The notes beneath the pieces were generated by a model. That model was not told the origin of the DNA and made no database searches. It saw nothing but the letters and a program-made list of their open reading frames with translations. This document shows, in pieces, positions 48,619 to 58,341 of a stretch of DNA of 64,000 nt. The position numbers and the translations under genes were made by a program. Location of the stretch: positions 124,001 through 188,000 of the forward strand of contig NZ_CP172312.1 in NCBI RefSeq assembly GCF_047946665.1, written 5' to 3'. This DNA comes from Allohahella sp002354735. Its GTDB lineage: Bacteria > Pseudomonadota > Gammaproteobacteria > Pseudomonadales > Oleiphilaceae. Positions within the stretch are counted from its first letter, which is position 1, and each line of letters starts with the position of its first letter.

Positions 48619-49479
48619 ATGGCTGCGATATCCGCATCTATGGTCAAAGAGCTGAGAGAGCGCACCAGTCTCGGCATGATGGAGTGCAAGAAGGCACTCG
48701 TTGAAGCTGATGGTGACATCGAGCTCGCAATAGAAAATCTCCGCAAGAGCAGCGGCCTGAAAGCCGCCAAGAAAGCCGGTCGCGTTTCAGCGGATGGCGT
48801 TGTCGTCGCCCGCGTAGCGGACAACGGTGGTTTTGGCCTGATCATCGAGATCAATAGCGAAACCGATTTCGTTGCTCGTGATGACAACTTCCTCAATTTC
48901 TGCAACGAAGTTGCTGACAAGGCCTTTGCCGATCGGCAGACCGACGTAGCTGCAGTTATGCAGGGCGATCTGGAGAGCAAGCGTGAAGCGCTGGTTCAAA
49001 AGATTGGCGAGAATATCAACGTTCGCAGAATCGTGACCGTGGAAGCTGAAGTCGTCGGTGCCTACGTTCACAGCAACAACCGTATCGCGACGCTTATCGG
49101 TCTGAAGGGTGGCAATGCCGAGCTGGCGAAGGACATCGCCATGCATGTAGCTGCCGTCAACCCCCTGGTTATCAGCAAGGAAGACGTTAGCGAAGAGCTG
49201 ATCAACCAGGAGCGTGAAATCTACTCTGCCCAGGCAGAGCAGAGCGGCAAGCCTGCTGAAATCATCGCAAAGATGGTTGAAGGTCGTATCAGCAAATACC
49301 TGGCCGAGATCAGCCTGCTCGAGCAGGCGTTCGTCAAGGATCCTGACATCAAGGTCGGCGCATTGGCCAAGAAGCAGGGCGCGTCAGTGACCTCAATGGC
49401 GCGTGTTGAAGTTGGCGAAGGCATAGAGAAAGAAGAAGTCGATTTTGCTGCAGAAGTGGCAGCACAGCTTAAAGGCTGA
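48619..49479 (+). CDS. tsf: Elongation factor Ts
   Basis: 286 residues; nucleotide exchange factor for EF-Tu. The N-terminal UBA-like region (KELRERTSLGMMECKKALVEADGDIE), the core NSETDFVARDDNF and the coiled-coil/C-terminal module are present. GAGGA lies eight bases before the ATG. Confidence 0.98.
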   Translation: MAAISASMVKELRERTSLGMMECKKALVEADGDIELAIENLRKSSGLKAAKKAGRVSADGVVVARVADNGGFGLIIEINSETDFVARDDNFLNFCNEVADKAFADRQTDVAAVMQGDLESKREALVQKIGENINVRRIVTVEAEVVGAYVHSNNRIATLIGLKGGNAELAKDIAMHVAAVNPLVISKEDVSEELINQEREIYSAQAEQSGKPAEIIAKMVEGRISKYLAEISLLEQAFVKDPDIKVGALAKKQGASVTSMARVEVGEGIEKEEVDFAAEVAAQLKG

Positions 49480-49498
49480 GGAATCGCTTCAGAAAATC

Positions 49499-49533
49499 GG
49501 CGGGCGCAGCTATTCTGTGACCGCCTTTTTTTT
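49499..49533 (+). terminator. Terminator/attenuator between tsf and pyrH
   Basis: GGCGG (49499-49503) and CCGCC (49521-49525) pair around a 17-base loop, followed by eight T (49526-49533). The short stem and full T-run suggest partial termination before pyrH. Confidence 0.7.
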
Positions 49534-49595
49534 GTGTAGTGCCCAGGCAGGCGACGACACAGTTTTTATTTTTCCCAGTCCAAGGATCCATCTGT

Positions 49596-50345
49596 ATGCC
49601 GCAAGAGAGTCTTACTCAGTCAAAATACCGCAGGGTTCTGCTCAAACTTTCCGGTGAGGCGCTCATGGGTGACGGCAATTTCGGCATCGACCCGAAAGTG
49701 CTCAACCGCATGGCCCTCGAGATCGGGCAGCTGGTCGGCATCGGCGTTCAAGTTGGCCTCGTGGTCGGTGGTGGGAATCTGTTCCGGGGCGCGTCACTGC
49801 AAGCCGCCGGAATGGATCGCGTCACTGGAGATCACATGGGTATGCTGGCGACCGTGATGAACTCACTCGCGATGCGTGACGCCCTGGAGCGCTCGAACAT
49901 TACCACGCGAATCATGTCTGCGATTCCGATGAGTGGCATCGTTGAGCATTATGATCGGCGGCGGGCAATCAGAGACTTACGTGAAGGTGACGTTGTCATT
50001 TTCTGCGCCGGCACAGGTAATCCATTCTTCACAACAGACTCCGCTGCTTGCTTGCGTGGCATCGAAGTCGACGCGGATTGCGTACTCAAGGCCACTAAAG
50101 TGGATGGCGTATTTTCCGCGGATCCAATGCAGTATCCAGATGCGAAGAAATACGACAGACTGACCTACGACGAAGTGCTCGACAAGAAACTCGGCGTCAT
50201 GGATCTTACAGCGATTTGTTTGTGTCGCGACCATGGAATGCCGGTTCGAGTATTCAACATGAACAAAGCGGGTGCACTGACTAAAATCGTGCTCGGAGAG
50301 GACGAAGGAACGCTGATAGAGCGAGGAGCGAGCAATGCTAAATGA
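49596..50345 (+). CDS. pyrH: Uridylate kinase
   Basis: 249 residues; hexameric bacterial UMP kinase of the amino-acid-kinase fold. KLSGEALMGDGNFGID, VVGGGNLFRGA, DHMGMLATVMNSLAMRDAL and GTGNPFFTTDSAACLRG are signatures. ATG 49596 is preferred over 49539: AAGGA lies upstream, and the extension from 49539 crosses the region after the terminator. frr begins 11 nt before its end. Confidence 0.97.
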   Translation: MPQESLTQSKYRRVLLKLSGEALMGDGNFGIDPKVLNRMALEIGQLVGIGVQVGLVVGGGNLFRGASLQAAGMDRVTGDHMGMLATVMNSLAMRDALERSNITTRIMSAIPMSGIVEHYDRRRAIRDLREGDVVIFCAGTGNPFFTTDSAACLRGIEVDADCVLKATKVDGVFSADPMQYPDAKKYDRLTYDEVLDKKLGVMDLTAICLCRDHGMPVRVFNMNKAGALTKIVLGEDEGTLIERGASNAK

Positions 50346-50892
50346 TATCAAGAAGAGTGCTGAAGCCAGCATGCAGAAGGCCATAGAAGCGCTGGGCCAT
50401 GCTTTCGGCCGTATCCGGACCGGTCGCGCCAGTCCTAATATCCTGTCATCAGTGATGGTGAACTACTATGGTAGCAACACGCCGCTGCCGCAGATGGCTA
50501 ACGTCTCTGTCGAAGACGCCCGCACTCTTATGGTTACACCTTGGGAGAAGAACATGGTCCCCGAGGTCGAGAAGGCTATAATGAAGTCGGATCTGGGCCT
50601 GAATCCTTCGACGTCCGGGGGCGTTATCCGCGTACCTATGCCGGCGCTCACGGAAGAAACCAGAAGAAATTATGTAAAGCAGGCAAAGGCCGAGGCAGAA
50701 AATGCCAGAGTCTCGGTACGTAACGCACGTCGCGACGCTAACTCCGAAATCAAGGAAGCGCTGAAGGAAAAGATGATCAGCGAAGATGAGGAGAAGAAGG
50801 CGCTTGATGAGGTTCAGAAAATGACGGACAAATATGTCGCGCGCGTTGACGAACTTCTTGCCGATAAAGAAAAGGATTTGATGGAAGTCTAA
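50335..50892 (+). CDS. frr: Ribosome recycling factor
   Basis: 185 residues, the usual size. Conserved ALGHAFGRIRTGRASPNIL, PWEKNMVPEVEKAI, LTEETRRNYVKQAKAEAE and NARRDAN. It splits post-termination ribosomes with EF-G. Overlaps pyrH by 11 nt. Confidence 0.98.
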   Translation: MLNDIKKSAEASMQKAIEALGHAFGRIRTGRASPNILSSVMVNYYGSNTPLPQMANVSVEDARTLMVTPWEKNMVPEVEKAIMKSDLGLNPSTSGGVIRVPMPALTEETRRNYVKQAKAEAENARVSVRNARRDANSEIKEALKEKMISEDEEKKALDEVQKMTDKYVARVDELLADKEKDLMEV

Positions 50893-50995
50893 CTCCGTCC
50901 GCTCCGGAGTACGCTCTGGGCGCAATAACTTATTCCGGTCCTGGTGCCCGCAATTTCTTGCGGCGCGTACGCTCGGGCCCCGACTGAAGTGATTT

Positions 50996-51754
50996 ATGGG
51001 ATCAGCTGGAATACCCCTCAGCTCTGGTGGGCCGCCAGAGCACGTTGCAATCATTATGGATGGCAACAATCGTTGGGCCAAAGCGCGGAAATTGCCTGGG
51101 ATCGCTGGTCACAAAGCTGGCGTGGAAGCTGTTCGCGCCTGCGTTCAGACCTGTGCGCAAGCTGGCGTTCGGTATCTCACACTGTTTGCTTTCAGTAGCG
51201 AAAACTGGCGAAGACCTGAAGATGAGGTCAATGCTTTGATGCGGCTGTTTCTGATTGCCTTGAAGCGTGAGGTGCGAAAGCTGCATCGGAACAATATCAG
51301 GCTACGCATCATGGGTGACCGCTCGGCCTTCTCCAAGGGGCTGCAGATGAGTATGGCTGAAGCTGAAGCGCTCACGGTCGGCAACACCGCAATGACGCTG
51401 ATCATAGCAGCCAACTATGGTGGCCGGGCGGACATCACTCACAGTGTTCGCCAAATTGCGCAACAGGTCAGAGATGGGCGCCTGGAGCCCGGCGATATCA
51501 CCGAAGATCTGATCCAGCAGCATCTCTATCTTGGCGATCTGCCGCCACCGGACCTGTGCATCAGAACCGCGAATGAGCAGAGAATAAGCAATTTCATGTT
51601 GTGGCAAATGGCGTACTCGGAGTTCTATTTCAGTACTGTCTACTGGCCAGACTTCAAGACCGAGCAGATGAGAGACGCATTGGCAGCTTACAGTCAGCGT
51701 ATCCGCCGTTTTGGACAAACCGACGATCAAATAGCGCAGCGGATCGATTTATAG
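50996..51754 (+). CDS. uppS: Isoprenyl transferase (undecaprenyl diphosphate synthase)
   Basis: 252 residues; cis-prenyltransferase that makes the C55 carrier for cell-wall precursors. HVAIIMDGNNRWAK (catalytic Asp and substrate Arg), GHKAGVEAVR, LTLFAFSSENWRRP, DLCIRTANEQRISNFMLWQ and EFYFSTVYWPDF are signature blocks; the RTxGExRxSNF motif reads RTANEQRISNF. About 16 N-terminal residues precede the fold. Confidence 0.95.
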   Translation: MGSAGIPLSSGGPPEHVAIIMDGNNRWAKARKLPGIAGHKAGVEAVRACVQTCAQAGVRYLTLFAFSSENWRRPEDEVNALMRLFLIALKREVRKLHRNNIRLRIMGDRSAFSKGLQMSMAEAEALTVGNTAMTLIIAANYGGRADITHSVRQIAQQVRDGRLEPGDITEDLIQQHLYLGDLPPPDLCIRTANEQRISNFMLWQMAYSEFYFSTVYWPDFKTEQMRDALAAYSQRIRRFGQTDDQIAQRIDL

Positions 51755-51776
51755 GCCGCCTGCAGGGAGCATTGCG

Positions 51777-52610
51777 ATGTTGAAACAGCGGGTCATCACC
51801 GCCTTGGTGCTGGTGGCCGTCTTCGGTCTCGGCCTTTTTGCGACTTCACCGGACCAGTTTGCGCTGTTTCTGGCGTTCATTTTTGCGCTTGGCGCCTGGG
51901 AACTAGGGGCTATGTCGGGTCTGCACAGTGCGCCGCAGAAGGGGCTCTATGTCGCAATGGTGCTGGCGCTTATCTACCTGCTTCAATTCTTTCCGGTCTC
52001 ACCGGTCCTCACCATAGGCTTGCTCTGGTGGCTGCTCTGTACAGTTCTGGTGAAGATCTACCCCTCGGGTATGGCGTTATGGAACAAGCCCGGTCTGCGC
52101 ATGCTGGCAGGTGTCCTTGTGCTGGTGCCTGCTTGGGCGGCCCTTATGCAGGCACGAGTCAGCATGATCGATGGTATGCCAGGGTTGTCTGGCGCGTGGT
52201 TGATTTTTTATATCTTTGTAATCGTGTGGCTGGCTGATATCGGCGCTTACTTTTCCGGGAAGCGTTTTGGTAAGCGAAAGCTGGCTCCTCGCGTCAGCCC
52301 CGGTAAGTCAATCGAAGGCCTGGTAGGCGGATTGATCGCGGTACTGGTGCTGCCAGTTGGCGTGGCATTGGCCACCGGAGTGGAGCTTCAGGGGCTGGTC
52401 ATGCTGACTATTGTCACATTGTTCGCTGCCGCTTTGTCGGTTGTCGGTGATCTGACCGAAAGTCTCATGAAGCGGGTGGCCGGTGTGAAAGACAGTGGCA
52501 AGCTGCTGCCTGGGCACGGCGGAATTATGGACCGTATCGATAGCGTCACCGCCGCAGCGCCTGTGTTCATGTGCATGATGATGTTAAGCGGCTGGCTGGC
52601 GGGGCAGTGA
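51777..52610 (+). CDS. cdsA: Phosphatidate cytidylyltransferase
   Basis: 277 residues with about eight hydrophobic segments; makes CDP-diacylglycerol from phosphatidate and CTP. The C-terminal signature GVKDSGKLLPGHGGIMDRIDSV is complete (part: DSGKLLPGHGGIMDR). GGGAG precedes the ATG. Confidence 0.96.
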   Translation: MLKQRVITALVLVAVFGLGLFATSPDQFALFLAFIFALGAWELGAMSGLHSAPQKGLYVAMVLALIYLLQFFPVSPVLTIGLLWWLLCTVLVKIYPSGMALWNKPGLRMLAGVLVLVPAWAALMQARVSMIDGMPGLSGAWLIFYIFVIVWLADIGAYFSGKRFGKRKLAPRVSPGKSIEGLVGGLIAVLVLPVGVALATGVELQGLVMLTIVTLFAAALSVVGDLTESLMKRVAGVKDSGKLLPGHGGIMDRIDSVTAAAPVFMCMMMLSGWLAGQ

Positions 52611-52626
52611 TGAGCGGGAATATTCG

Positions 52627-53883
52627 ATGAGCCGACGCGAGCGGGTTGCTGTTCTTGGGACGAGCGGGTCGATAGGTTTTAGCACCCTTGATGTCATCCG
52701 CGAGAATCCTGAATCATTTGAGCTTTTTGCAGTAACCGCCCACAACAATGTCCGGGCGCTCACCGATATTGTACGCGAGTTCAGGCCGCGCATCGCCGTC
52801 CTCAGTGGGGCTGACGACCGTGCGGTTGTCGCCGACTCGTTCGAAGAACTCCAGCGCGTATGTGCCGAGACTGACACTGAAATACTCCGCGGTGCCAATG
52901 CGCTTGAGCAGGTTGCGTCGATGCCGGAGGTCGATGTTGTCGTCGCGGGCATAGTTGGTGCCGCCGGGCTGGCCTCGGTCTTCACGGCTGCCCGTCATGG
53001 CAAGCGTATCCTTCTCGCGAACAAGGAAGCCCTTGTCATGAGCGGCGCAGTGCTCATGGATATGGTGTTGAAGCACGGCGCGACGCTACTGCCAATCGAC
53101 AGCGAGCACAACGCCATCTTTCAGTGTCTGCCGGATCAGTTACAACAGGCGGTAGCCTGTAAATCTACCGCCCAAGCCGTGCCTGGTGCGGGCGAGCAAA
53201 TTGCTACGATTTGGAACGGCATTTCCCGCATCCACCTCACTGCCTCTGGCGGTCCGTTCCGTGGCCAGAGGCGTGCGAGTCTCGCGCAGGTGACGCTTGC
53301 ACAGGCCTGCAAGCACCCAAACTGGCAAATGGGACAAAAGATCTCGATTGATTCGGCCACTCTCATGAACAAGGGCCTGGAGCTGATAGAGGCTTGCTGG
53401 CTCTTTGATCTCACGCCGGCGCAGATCAACGTCGTCATTCATCCCGAATCAATTATCCACTCCATGGTCGAATTTATTGATGGGTCAGTGCTCGCCCAGC
53501 TCGGCGCGCCAGACATGAAGACCCCCATTGCTTCGGCGCTGGGGTGGCCAAGAAGGATCGGGAGCAGGTCGGCGCGACTTGATTTGTTCGCGTTGAACGG
53601 CCTTCATTTCGAAGCGCCTGATCATGAGGCGTTTCCATGTTTGGGTCTTGCTGGAAGAGCTTTTGAGGCTGGCGGTGCTGCACCGGCTGTTCTCAATGCA
53701 GCCAACGAGATTGCTGTTCAAGCCTTTATCGACCAGCGAATCGGCTTTCTGGATATCTCAAAAGTAATACAGGCGAGTCTTGATTCATGTATCATCCATG
53801 AAGCTTCGACTCTGGAGGCTATCGTCGAGGCCGACGCCAGGAGTCGTGTCTGCGCGGAAGAGCTCGTGCGTAGATTCTCTTAG
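52627..53883 (+). CDS. dxr: 1-deoxy-D-xylulose 5-phosphate reductoisomerase
   Basis: 418 residues; NADPH-dependent second step of the non-mevalonate isoprenoid pathway. N-terminal VLGTSGSIGFSTLDVI (NADPH loop), LLANKEALVMSG, PIDSEHNAIFQ (metal and substrate Asp/Glu), TASGGPFR, HPNWQMGQKISIDSATLMNK and HPESIIHSMVEF. Note the insertion at about residues 176-190 before WNGISRIHLTASG; it is somewhat longer than the usual form. Confidence 0.97.
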   Translation: MSRRERVAVLGTSGSIGFSTLDVIRENPESFELFAVTAHNNVRALTDIVREFRPRIAVLSGADDRAVVADSFEELQRVCAETDTEILRGANALEQVASMPEVDVVVAGIVGAAGLASVFTAARHGKRILLANKEALVMSGAVLMDMVLKHGATLLPIDSEHNAIFQCLPDQLQQAVACKSTAQAVPGAGEQIATIWNGISRIHLTASGGPFRGQRRASLAQVTLAQACKHPNWQMGQKISIDSATLMNKGLELIEACWLFDLTPAQINVVIHPESIIHSMVEFIDGSVLAQLGAPDMKTPIASALGWPRRIGSRSARLDLFALNGLHFEAPDHEAFPCLGLAGRAFEAGGAAPAVLNAANEIAVQAFIDQRIGFLDISKVIQASLDSCIIHEASTLEAIVEADARSRVCAEELVRRFS

Positions 53884-53908
53884 CAAGCAGCATTCAGGTT
53901 CTTCAGGT

Positions 53909-55264
53909 ATGTCCTTCATTCAGAACGCCCTTGCACTGATCGTCACCCTGGGCATCCTTGTGACCATCCACGAGTTCGGCCACTTCTGGGTGGCCCGGCG
54001 CTGCGGCGTCAAGGTGCTCCGATTTTCAGTAGGCTTCGGCCGGCCCATCTGGAAACGCATCGGCGCTACGGGGACGGAGTATGTCATCGCAGCGATCCCG
54101 CTTGGTGGTTACGTCAAGATGCTCGATGAGCGAGAGGGGCCTGTCGAGGATGCCGAGCTCGAGCAAAGCTTCAATCAAAAGCCTGTGCAGCAGCGGATAG
54201 CTATAGCTGCGGCCGGACCCCTGGCCAATTTCCTCTTTGCCATTCTCGTTTACTGGGTCGTCTTTGTAGTCGGTGTTCAGGCCGTGAAGCCTCTGACCGG
54301 CCAGATTGAAAAGGACTCGGTTGCTGACAGGCGTGGTCTCACTCCGGAGCTCACCATCGTCGCTGTCGATGGAAAGCCTACTAACGACTGGTCTGAAGTC
54401 AATCTGCAGCTCATTGATCGCCTTGGCGACAGTGGCAGTATCCGGTTGGCCACCCAAGATACTGACGGCGCCTCACGTGAGTTCAGTTTGCCTGTGTCTG
54501 ATTGGTTGAGCGGGGAGCGTGATCCCAATCCTCTTCAGGCGCTGGGTATCTCACCATGGCGCCCGGCGATCACGCCACGAATAGAAACTGTGGTAGAGGG
54601 TGGGCGAGCTGAGCAGGCGGGCCTGGCCCCGGGCGACCTGATCACCTCTGTCAATGGTATCCAGGTCGAAACCTGGGATGCACTGGTGCAATTCATACAG
54701 GCCTCGCCGGAAAAACCTCTTGATATCGAGTACCGCCAGCTTGAAAGTGGGGATACCAAGCAGACGATGCTCGTACCCGAGTCACGCATCGTGAACGGCG
54801 ACAGCCAGGGATTTATCGGAGCTAGTGTGGATGTGCCAGAATGGCCCGCTGATAAGCTGATTGAAATCAGTTATGGGCCTGTCGACGCACTGTGGGAGGC
54901 CGTAGCGAAGACAGCGGATATGGCTGCCATGATCCTGACTTCTCTCAAGAAATTGGTGGTCGGAGCCATTTCGCCTGATAATCTCGGCGGGCCAATCACA
55001 ATTGCGAAAGCAGCCGGGCAGTCGGCTGGTTTTGGCTCTGAAGCCTTCATCAGTTTCCTGGCTCACCTGAGCATAATGCTCGGCGTACTGAATTTACTGC
55101 CGGTACCGGTACTTGATGGCGGGCACCTGTTGTATTATTTTGCAGAACTCGTTCGTGGGAAACCACTGCCGGAAAGTGTCCAGATGGCGGGCATCCGCCT
55201 CGGCATGATGCTGCTCGGTGGCGTTATGCTGCTGGCAATATTCAATGACTTCGCCCGTCTATGA
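53909..55264 (+). CDS. rseP: Site-2 protease RseP
   Basis: 451 residues; intramembrane zinc metalloprotease that completes RseA cleavage in the sigma-E response. The metal site is HEFGH in the first membrane helix; the second active-site motif is NLLPVPVLDGGHLLYY. Two PDZ domains lie between (about 130-215 and 220-310; GLAPGDLITSVNG is in the second). ATG 53909 is chosen over upstream in-frame starts, which overlap dxr and lack conservation. Confidence 0.96.
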   Translation: MSFIQNALALIVTLGILVTIHEFGHFWVARRCGVKVLRFSVGFGRPIWKRIGATGTEYVIAAIPLGGYVKMLDEREGPVEDAELEQSFNQKPVQQRIAIAAAGPLANFLFAILVYWVVFVVGVQAVKPLTGQIEKDSVADRRGLTPELTIVAVDGKPTNDWSEVNLQLIDRLGDSGSIRLATQDTDGASREFSLPVSDWLSGERDPNPLQALGISPWRPAITPRIETVVEGGRAEQAGLAPGDLITSVNGIQVETWDALVQFIQASPEKPLDIEYRQLESGDTKQTMLVPESRIVNGDSQGFIGASVDVPEWPADKLIEISYGPVDALWEAVAKTADMAAMILTSLKKLVVGAISPDNLGGPITIAKAAGQSAGFGSEAFISFLAHLSIMLGVLNLLPVPVLDGGHLLYYFAELVRGKPLPESVQMAGIRLGMMLLGGVMLLAIFNDFARL

Positions 55265-55372
55265 TTGCTTGTTAAAACGATTGATAGACGCTCAAGCGAC
55301 TGATCCGCAGGACGGCTATCGACCTGCGTTGAGAATCTGTCCCGACCCTCAAAACAAAGTAAGCCTCTATTC

Positions 55373-57688
55373 ATGAGATTTTTTCGTTTTCTGTCTTTTC
55401 TAGCGCTGATTCTTACGGCGACCTCTGTGGCGGCTATCGAAACATTCGTAGTCAAGGATGTCCGGGTCGAGGGGCTGCAGCGGGTCTCCGCCGGTAGTGT
55501 CTTCAGTGCTTTTCCGCTTCAGGTGGGCCGCGAGTTCACGCCAGAGGAACTCGCTGATGCTACCCGAAGCTTGTTTGCTACTGGCCTGTTCACAGACATC
55601 AAGGTGTTTCGTGACACCGATGTGCTGGTTCTCAAGGTCGATGAGCGGCCATCGATCAGTAAAATTGAGATCGAAGGAAACAAGAATCTGCCGTCGGAGG
55701 ACTTGCTAGAGGGCCTGAAATCGAATGGGTTGGCCGAGGGCGAAGTGCTTCAGCGCTCCACCCTTGAGCGGATAGAGCTTGAGATCCTGCAGAGCTACAT
55801 CGCACAGGGACGATATAACGCCTCTGTCGACGCTGGCATTACGGAACAGGAGCGCAACCGGGTTCGCATAGACATCAAGATCAAGGAAGGACCAGTTTCA
55901 TCTATCGCCCATATCAATTTCGTCGGCAACAAGACCTACGATGACGAAACGCTGCGGGAACTGATGGAGCTTGAAACAACCGGCTTCTGGGCCTCTATTT
56001 TCGGTAGTGACAAGTACAGCAAGCAGAAGCTCAACGGCGATATAGAAAAGATCACGTCGTATTATCTTGATCGTGGCTTCATCAAGTTCAGCATAGAAAG
56101 CACGCAGGTCTCGGTTTCCCGGGATCGGGAAAACGTCTATATCACGGTCAATGTCGACGAAGGTGAGCGCTTCACCATCAGGGATATTGCTTTGCGGGGC
56201 GACCTGAAGATCGACGAGGCAGAGCTGCGCAAGCTGATTGTGATCAAGGAAGGCGATGTCTTTTCGCGACAGTTGTTAACGTACACGTCAGACATCATCG
56301 CCAAGAGACTGGGCAATGATGGTTACACCTTTGCCGATGTCAATGCGATACCTGAGCCTCATGATGACAACACGGCTTCAGTGACCTTTTTTGTCGAGCC
56401 CGGCCGAAGAACCTATGTCAGGCGGATCAATTTCCGTGGCAATATCACTACGAGCGATGAAGTGTTGCGTCAGGAAATGATGCAGATGGAAGCCGCTGCC
56501 GCGTCAACCGACCTCATCGAATCTTCGAAGGCGCGGCTGGAGCGGCTTGGCTTCTTCAAGACTGTCACTGTTGAAACGCCTCTGGTACCTGGCACCGACG
56601 ATCAGATCGACGTCAATTATGCGGTCGAAGAGCAATCCACTGGCAGTCTTTCGGCCAGTCTTGGTTACAGCACCAGTGGTCTGGTACTGGGTGCCAGTGT
56701 ATCGGAGAACAACTTCCTGGGTACTGGCCGTCAGGTGTCATTCGGGGTAAATCGCAGCGATACAGTTCGTAGTGCAAACTTCAACTACACCAACCCCTAC
56801 TACACGGTCGATGGGGTTAGCCGGGGTTTCAACCTCTTCTACAGAGAAACCGATCTGAGCGATAGCAACACCGAGTTGACCTCGTATATAGAAGACAGTG
56901 TTGGTGGCGGGGTCAACTTTGGTTACCCGATAGATCGCTATTCCAGGCTGAATTTTGGCGTTGGTTATACCCATACAAAGATTCAGGTTGATCGTCCGGT
57001 CGTGGAAATAGAGAGCTTCCTTGAGGAGTACGGCGATAGCTATGACTTTTTCGACGTTACGGCGCAATGGCGACGGTCGACGCTCAACCGCGGACTCTTC
57101 CCGACATCGGGTACCTCACAGCGCGTAAGTCTCAGGGTAATCCTTCCCGAAGTAAGTGATTTCACGTTCTACAAGACTGGCTATGGTGCCAACGTCTACT
57201 TCCCGCTCAGCGATGATCATGAGTGGGTTTTCAGAACGCGTGGCGATATCCGCTATGGCGCGGGCTTCGGTAACGTTGACGACCTGCCTTTCTTCGAGCA
57301 CTACTACAGTGGCGGCATCGGTTCCGTGCGCGGTTATCGGCCGAATTCGCTAGGTGCGAAAAGCACGCCTCCAGAGGGCTCCATTGATCGCCCCGATCCA
57401 TTCGGCGGCAATCTACAAATCGAAGGGTCGCTTGAGCTCATAGTGCCGTTCATCTTCCTGGAAGACCGGTCCCAGGTCAGATCAACCGTATTTATCGACG
57501 GCGGAAACGTATTCGATACAGATCGAAGTTTCGATCCGGAACTGGACGAGCTGCGGTTTGCGGCGGGACTATCGCTTTCCTGGATCACCCCTATCGGCCC
57601 TCTGAGTTTCAGTGTGGCGCGTGCCTTCAACGACAAGGATGGCGACCGCCCTCAGTTCTTCCAGTTTCTGCTTGGCCAGACGCTATGA
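55373..57688 (+). CDS. bamA: Outer-membrane protein assembly factor BamA
   Basis: 771 residues. Signal peptide (about 1-21, ending SVAA), five POTRA domains (about 24-425), then a 16-strand beta-barrel with VRGYRPNSLGAKS (loop 6 VRGF/Y motif). Inserts outer-membrane proteins. The C terminus is QFLLGQTL: Leu rather than the aromatic residue usual for barrel proteins. Confidence 0.97.
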   Translation: MRFFRFLSFLALILTATSVAAIETFVVKDVRVEGLQRVSAGSVFSAFPLQVGREFTPEELADATRSLFATGLFTDIKVFRDTDVLVLKVDERPSISKIEIEGNKNLPSEDLLEGLKSNGLAEGEVLQRSTLERIELEILQSYIAQGRYNASVDAGITEQERNRVRIDIKIKEGPVSSIAHINFVGNKTYDDETLRELMELETTGFWASIFGSDKYSKQKLNGDIEKITSYYLDRGFIKFSIESTQVSVSRDRENVYITVNVDEGERFTIRDIALRGDLKIDEAELRKLIVIKEGDVFSRQLLTYTSDIIAKRLGNDGYTFADVNAIPEPHDDNTASVTFFVEPGRRTYVRRINFRGNITTSDEVLRQEMMQMEAAAASTDLIESSKARLERLGFFKTVTVETPLVPGTDDQIDVNYAVEEQSTGSLSASLGYSTSGLVLGASVSENNFLGTGRQVSFGVNRSDTVRSANFNYTNPYYTVDGVSRGFNLFYRETDLSDSNTELTSYIEDSVGGGVNFGYPIDRYSRLNFGVGYTHTKIQVDRPVVEIESFLEEYGDSYDFFDVTAQWRRSTLNRGLFPTSGTSQRVSLRVILPEVSDFTFYKTGYGANVYFPLSDDHEWVFRTRGDIRYGAGFGNVDDLPFFEHYYSGGIGSVRGYRPNSLGAKSTPPEGSIDRPDPFGGNLQIEGSLELIVPFIFLEDRSQVRSTVFIDGGNVFDTDRSFDPELDELRFAAGLSLSWITPIGPLSFSVARAFNDKDGDRPQFFQFLLGQTL

Positions 57689-57785
57689 GTCTGATTTCAC
57701 AGGACATAGCCCCACGCCCGGGAAAGGGGTACACTTTCTGGAATTGCCAGTCAGTGACAACTTCATATTCAACGAAGGTAGCTGT

Positions 57786-58286
57786 ATGTTTTTGAAAAGA
57801 CTTGTACTCACCTGCTCACTTCTGTCTGTGGCGGGAATGGCCGCTGCGGAAACCAAGATCGGCATCATCGACCTCCGTGCCGCTCTTCTTGGTTCGGAAT
57901 CGGCCAAATCATTTTCCACCCAGATGGAAAAAGACTTCGCTGATGACGACGCGCGCATCCGGAAGGTAGGGGAAGAGGCGCAGAAACTGCAGCAGCGTCT
58001 GCAGAAAGATGGCGCCATCATGAGCGAGAGCGAAAAGGAAAAGGCACAGGCGGAACTCGAAGAGAAAGTGCAGGAATTCAACTTTCTGAAGAACAAGTTC
58101 CAGAACTCGGTCGCGAAGCGTGAAGAACTTTTCGTAAACCAGTCAAAGCCCAAGGTCGATGCTGCTATCAAGAAACTTGCAGCCGACAATGACCTCGATC
58201 TTGTCCTGCCCAAAACCGTTGCTGTTTTCTCGGCGCCAGCGCTAGACATCACTGACAAGCTGATCGAAGAGCTCAACAAGCAGTAG
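57786..58286 (+). CDS. skp: Periplasmic chaperone Skp (OmpH family)
   Basis: 166 residues with a signal peptide (MFLKRLVLTC...AGMAAA, cleavage near 21). The mature protein has the small beta body (KIGIIDLRAALLGS) and two long helices of the jellyfish-like trimer tentacles (about 45-120). ATG 57786 gives the proper signal; earlier in-frame starts lie in bamA. Standard bamA-skp-lpxD order. Confidence 0.95.
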   Translation: MFLKRLVLTCSLLSVAGMAAAETKIGIIDLRAALLGSESAKSFSTQMEKDFADDDARIRKVGEEAQKLQQRLQKDGAIMSESEKEKAQAELEEKVQEFNFLKNKFQNSVAKREELFVNQSKPKVDAAIKKLAADNDLDLVLPKTVAVFSAPALDITDKLIEELNKQ

Positions 58287-58300
58287 GTTCATATGCACCC

Positions 58301-58338
58301 GCAGGCTCGCGCCTGTCAGACTGACTAGCGGTTTTTTG
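58301..58338 (+). terminator. Possible attenuator between skp and lpxD
   Basis: CAGGC-TCGC-GCCTG (58302-58315) followed by GTCAGACTGACTAGCGG and a six-base T-run (58332-58337). CCGC upstream can also pair with GCGG. A weak terminator is possible. Confidence 0.4.
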
Positions 58339-58341
58339 TGT

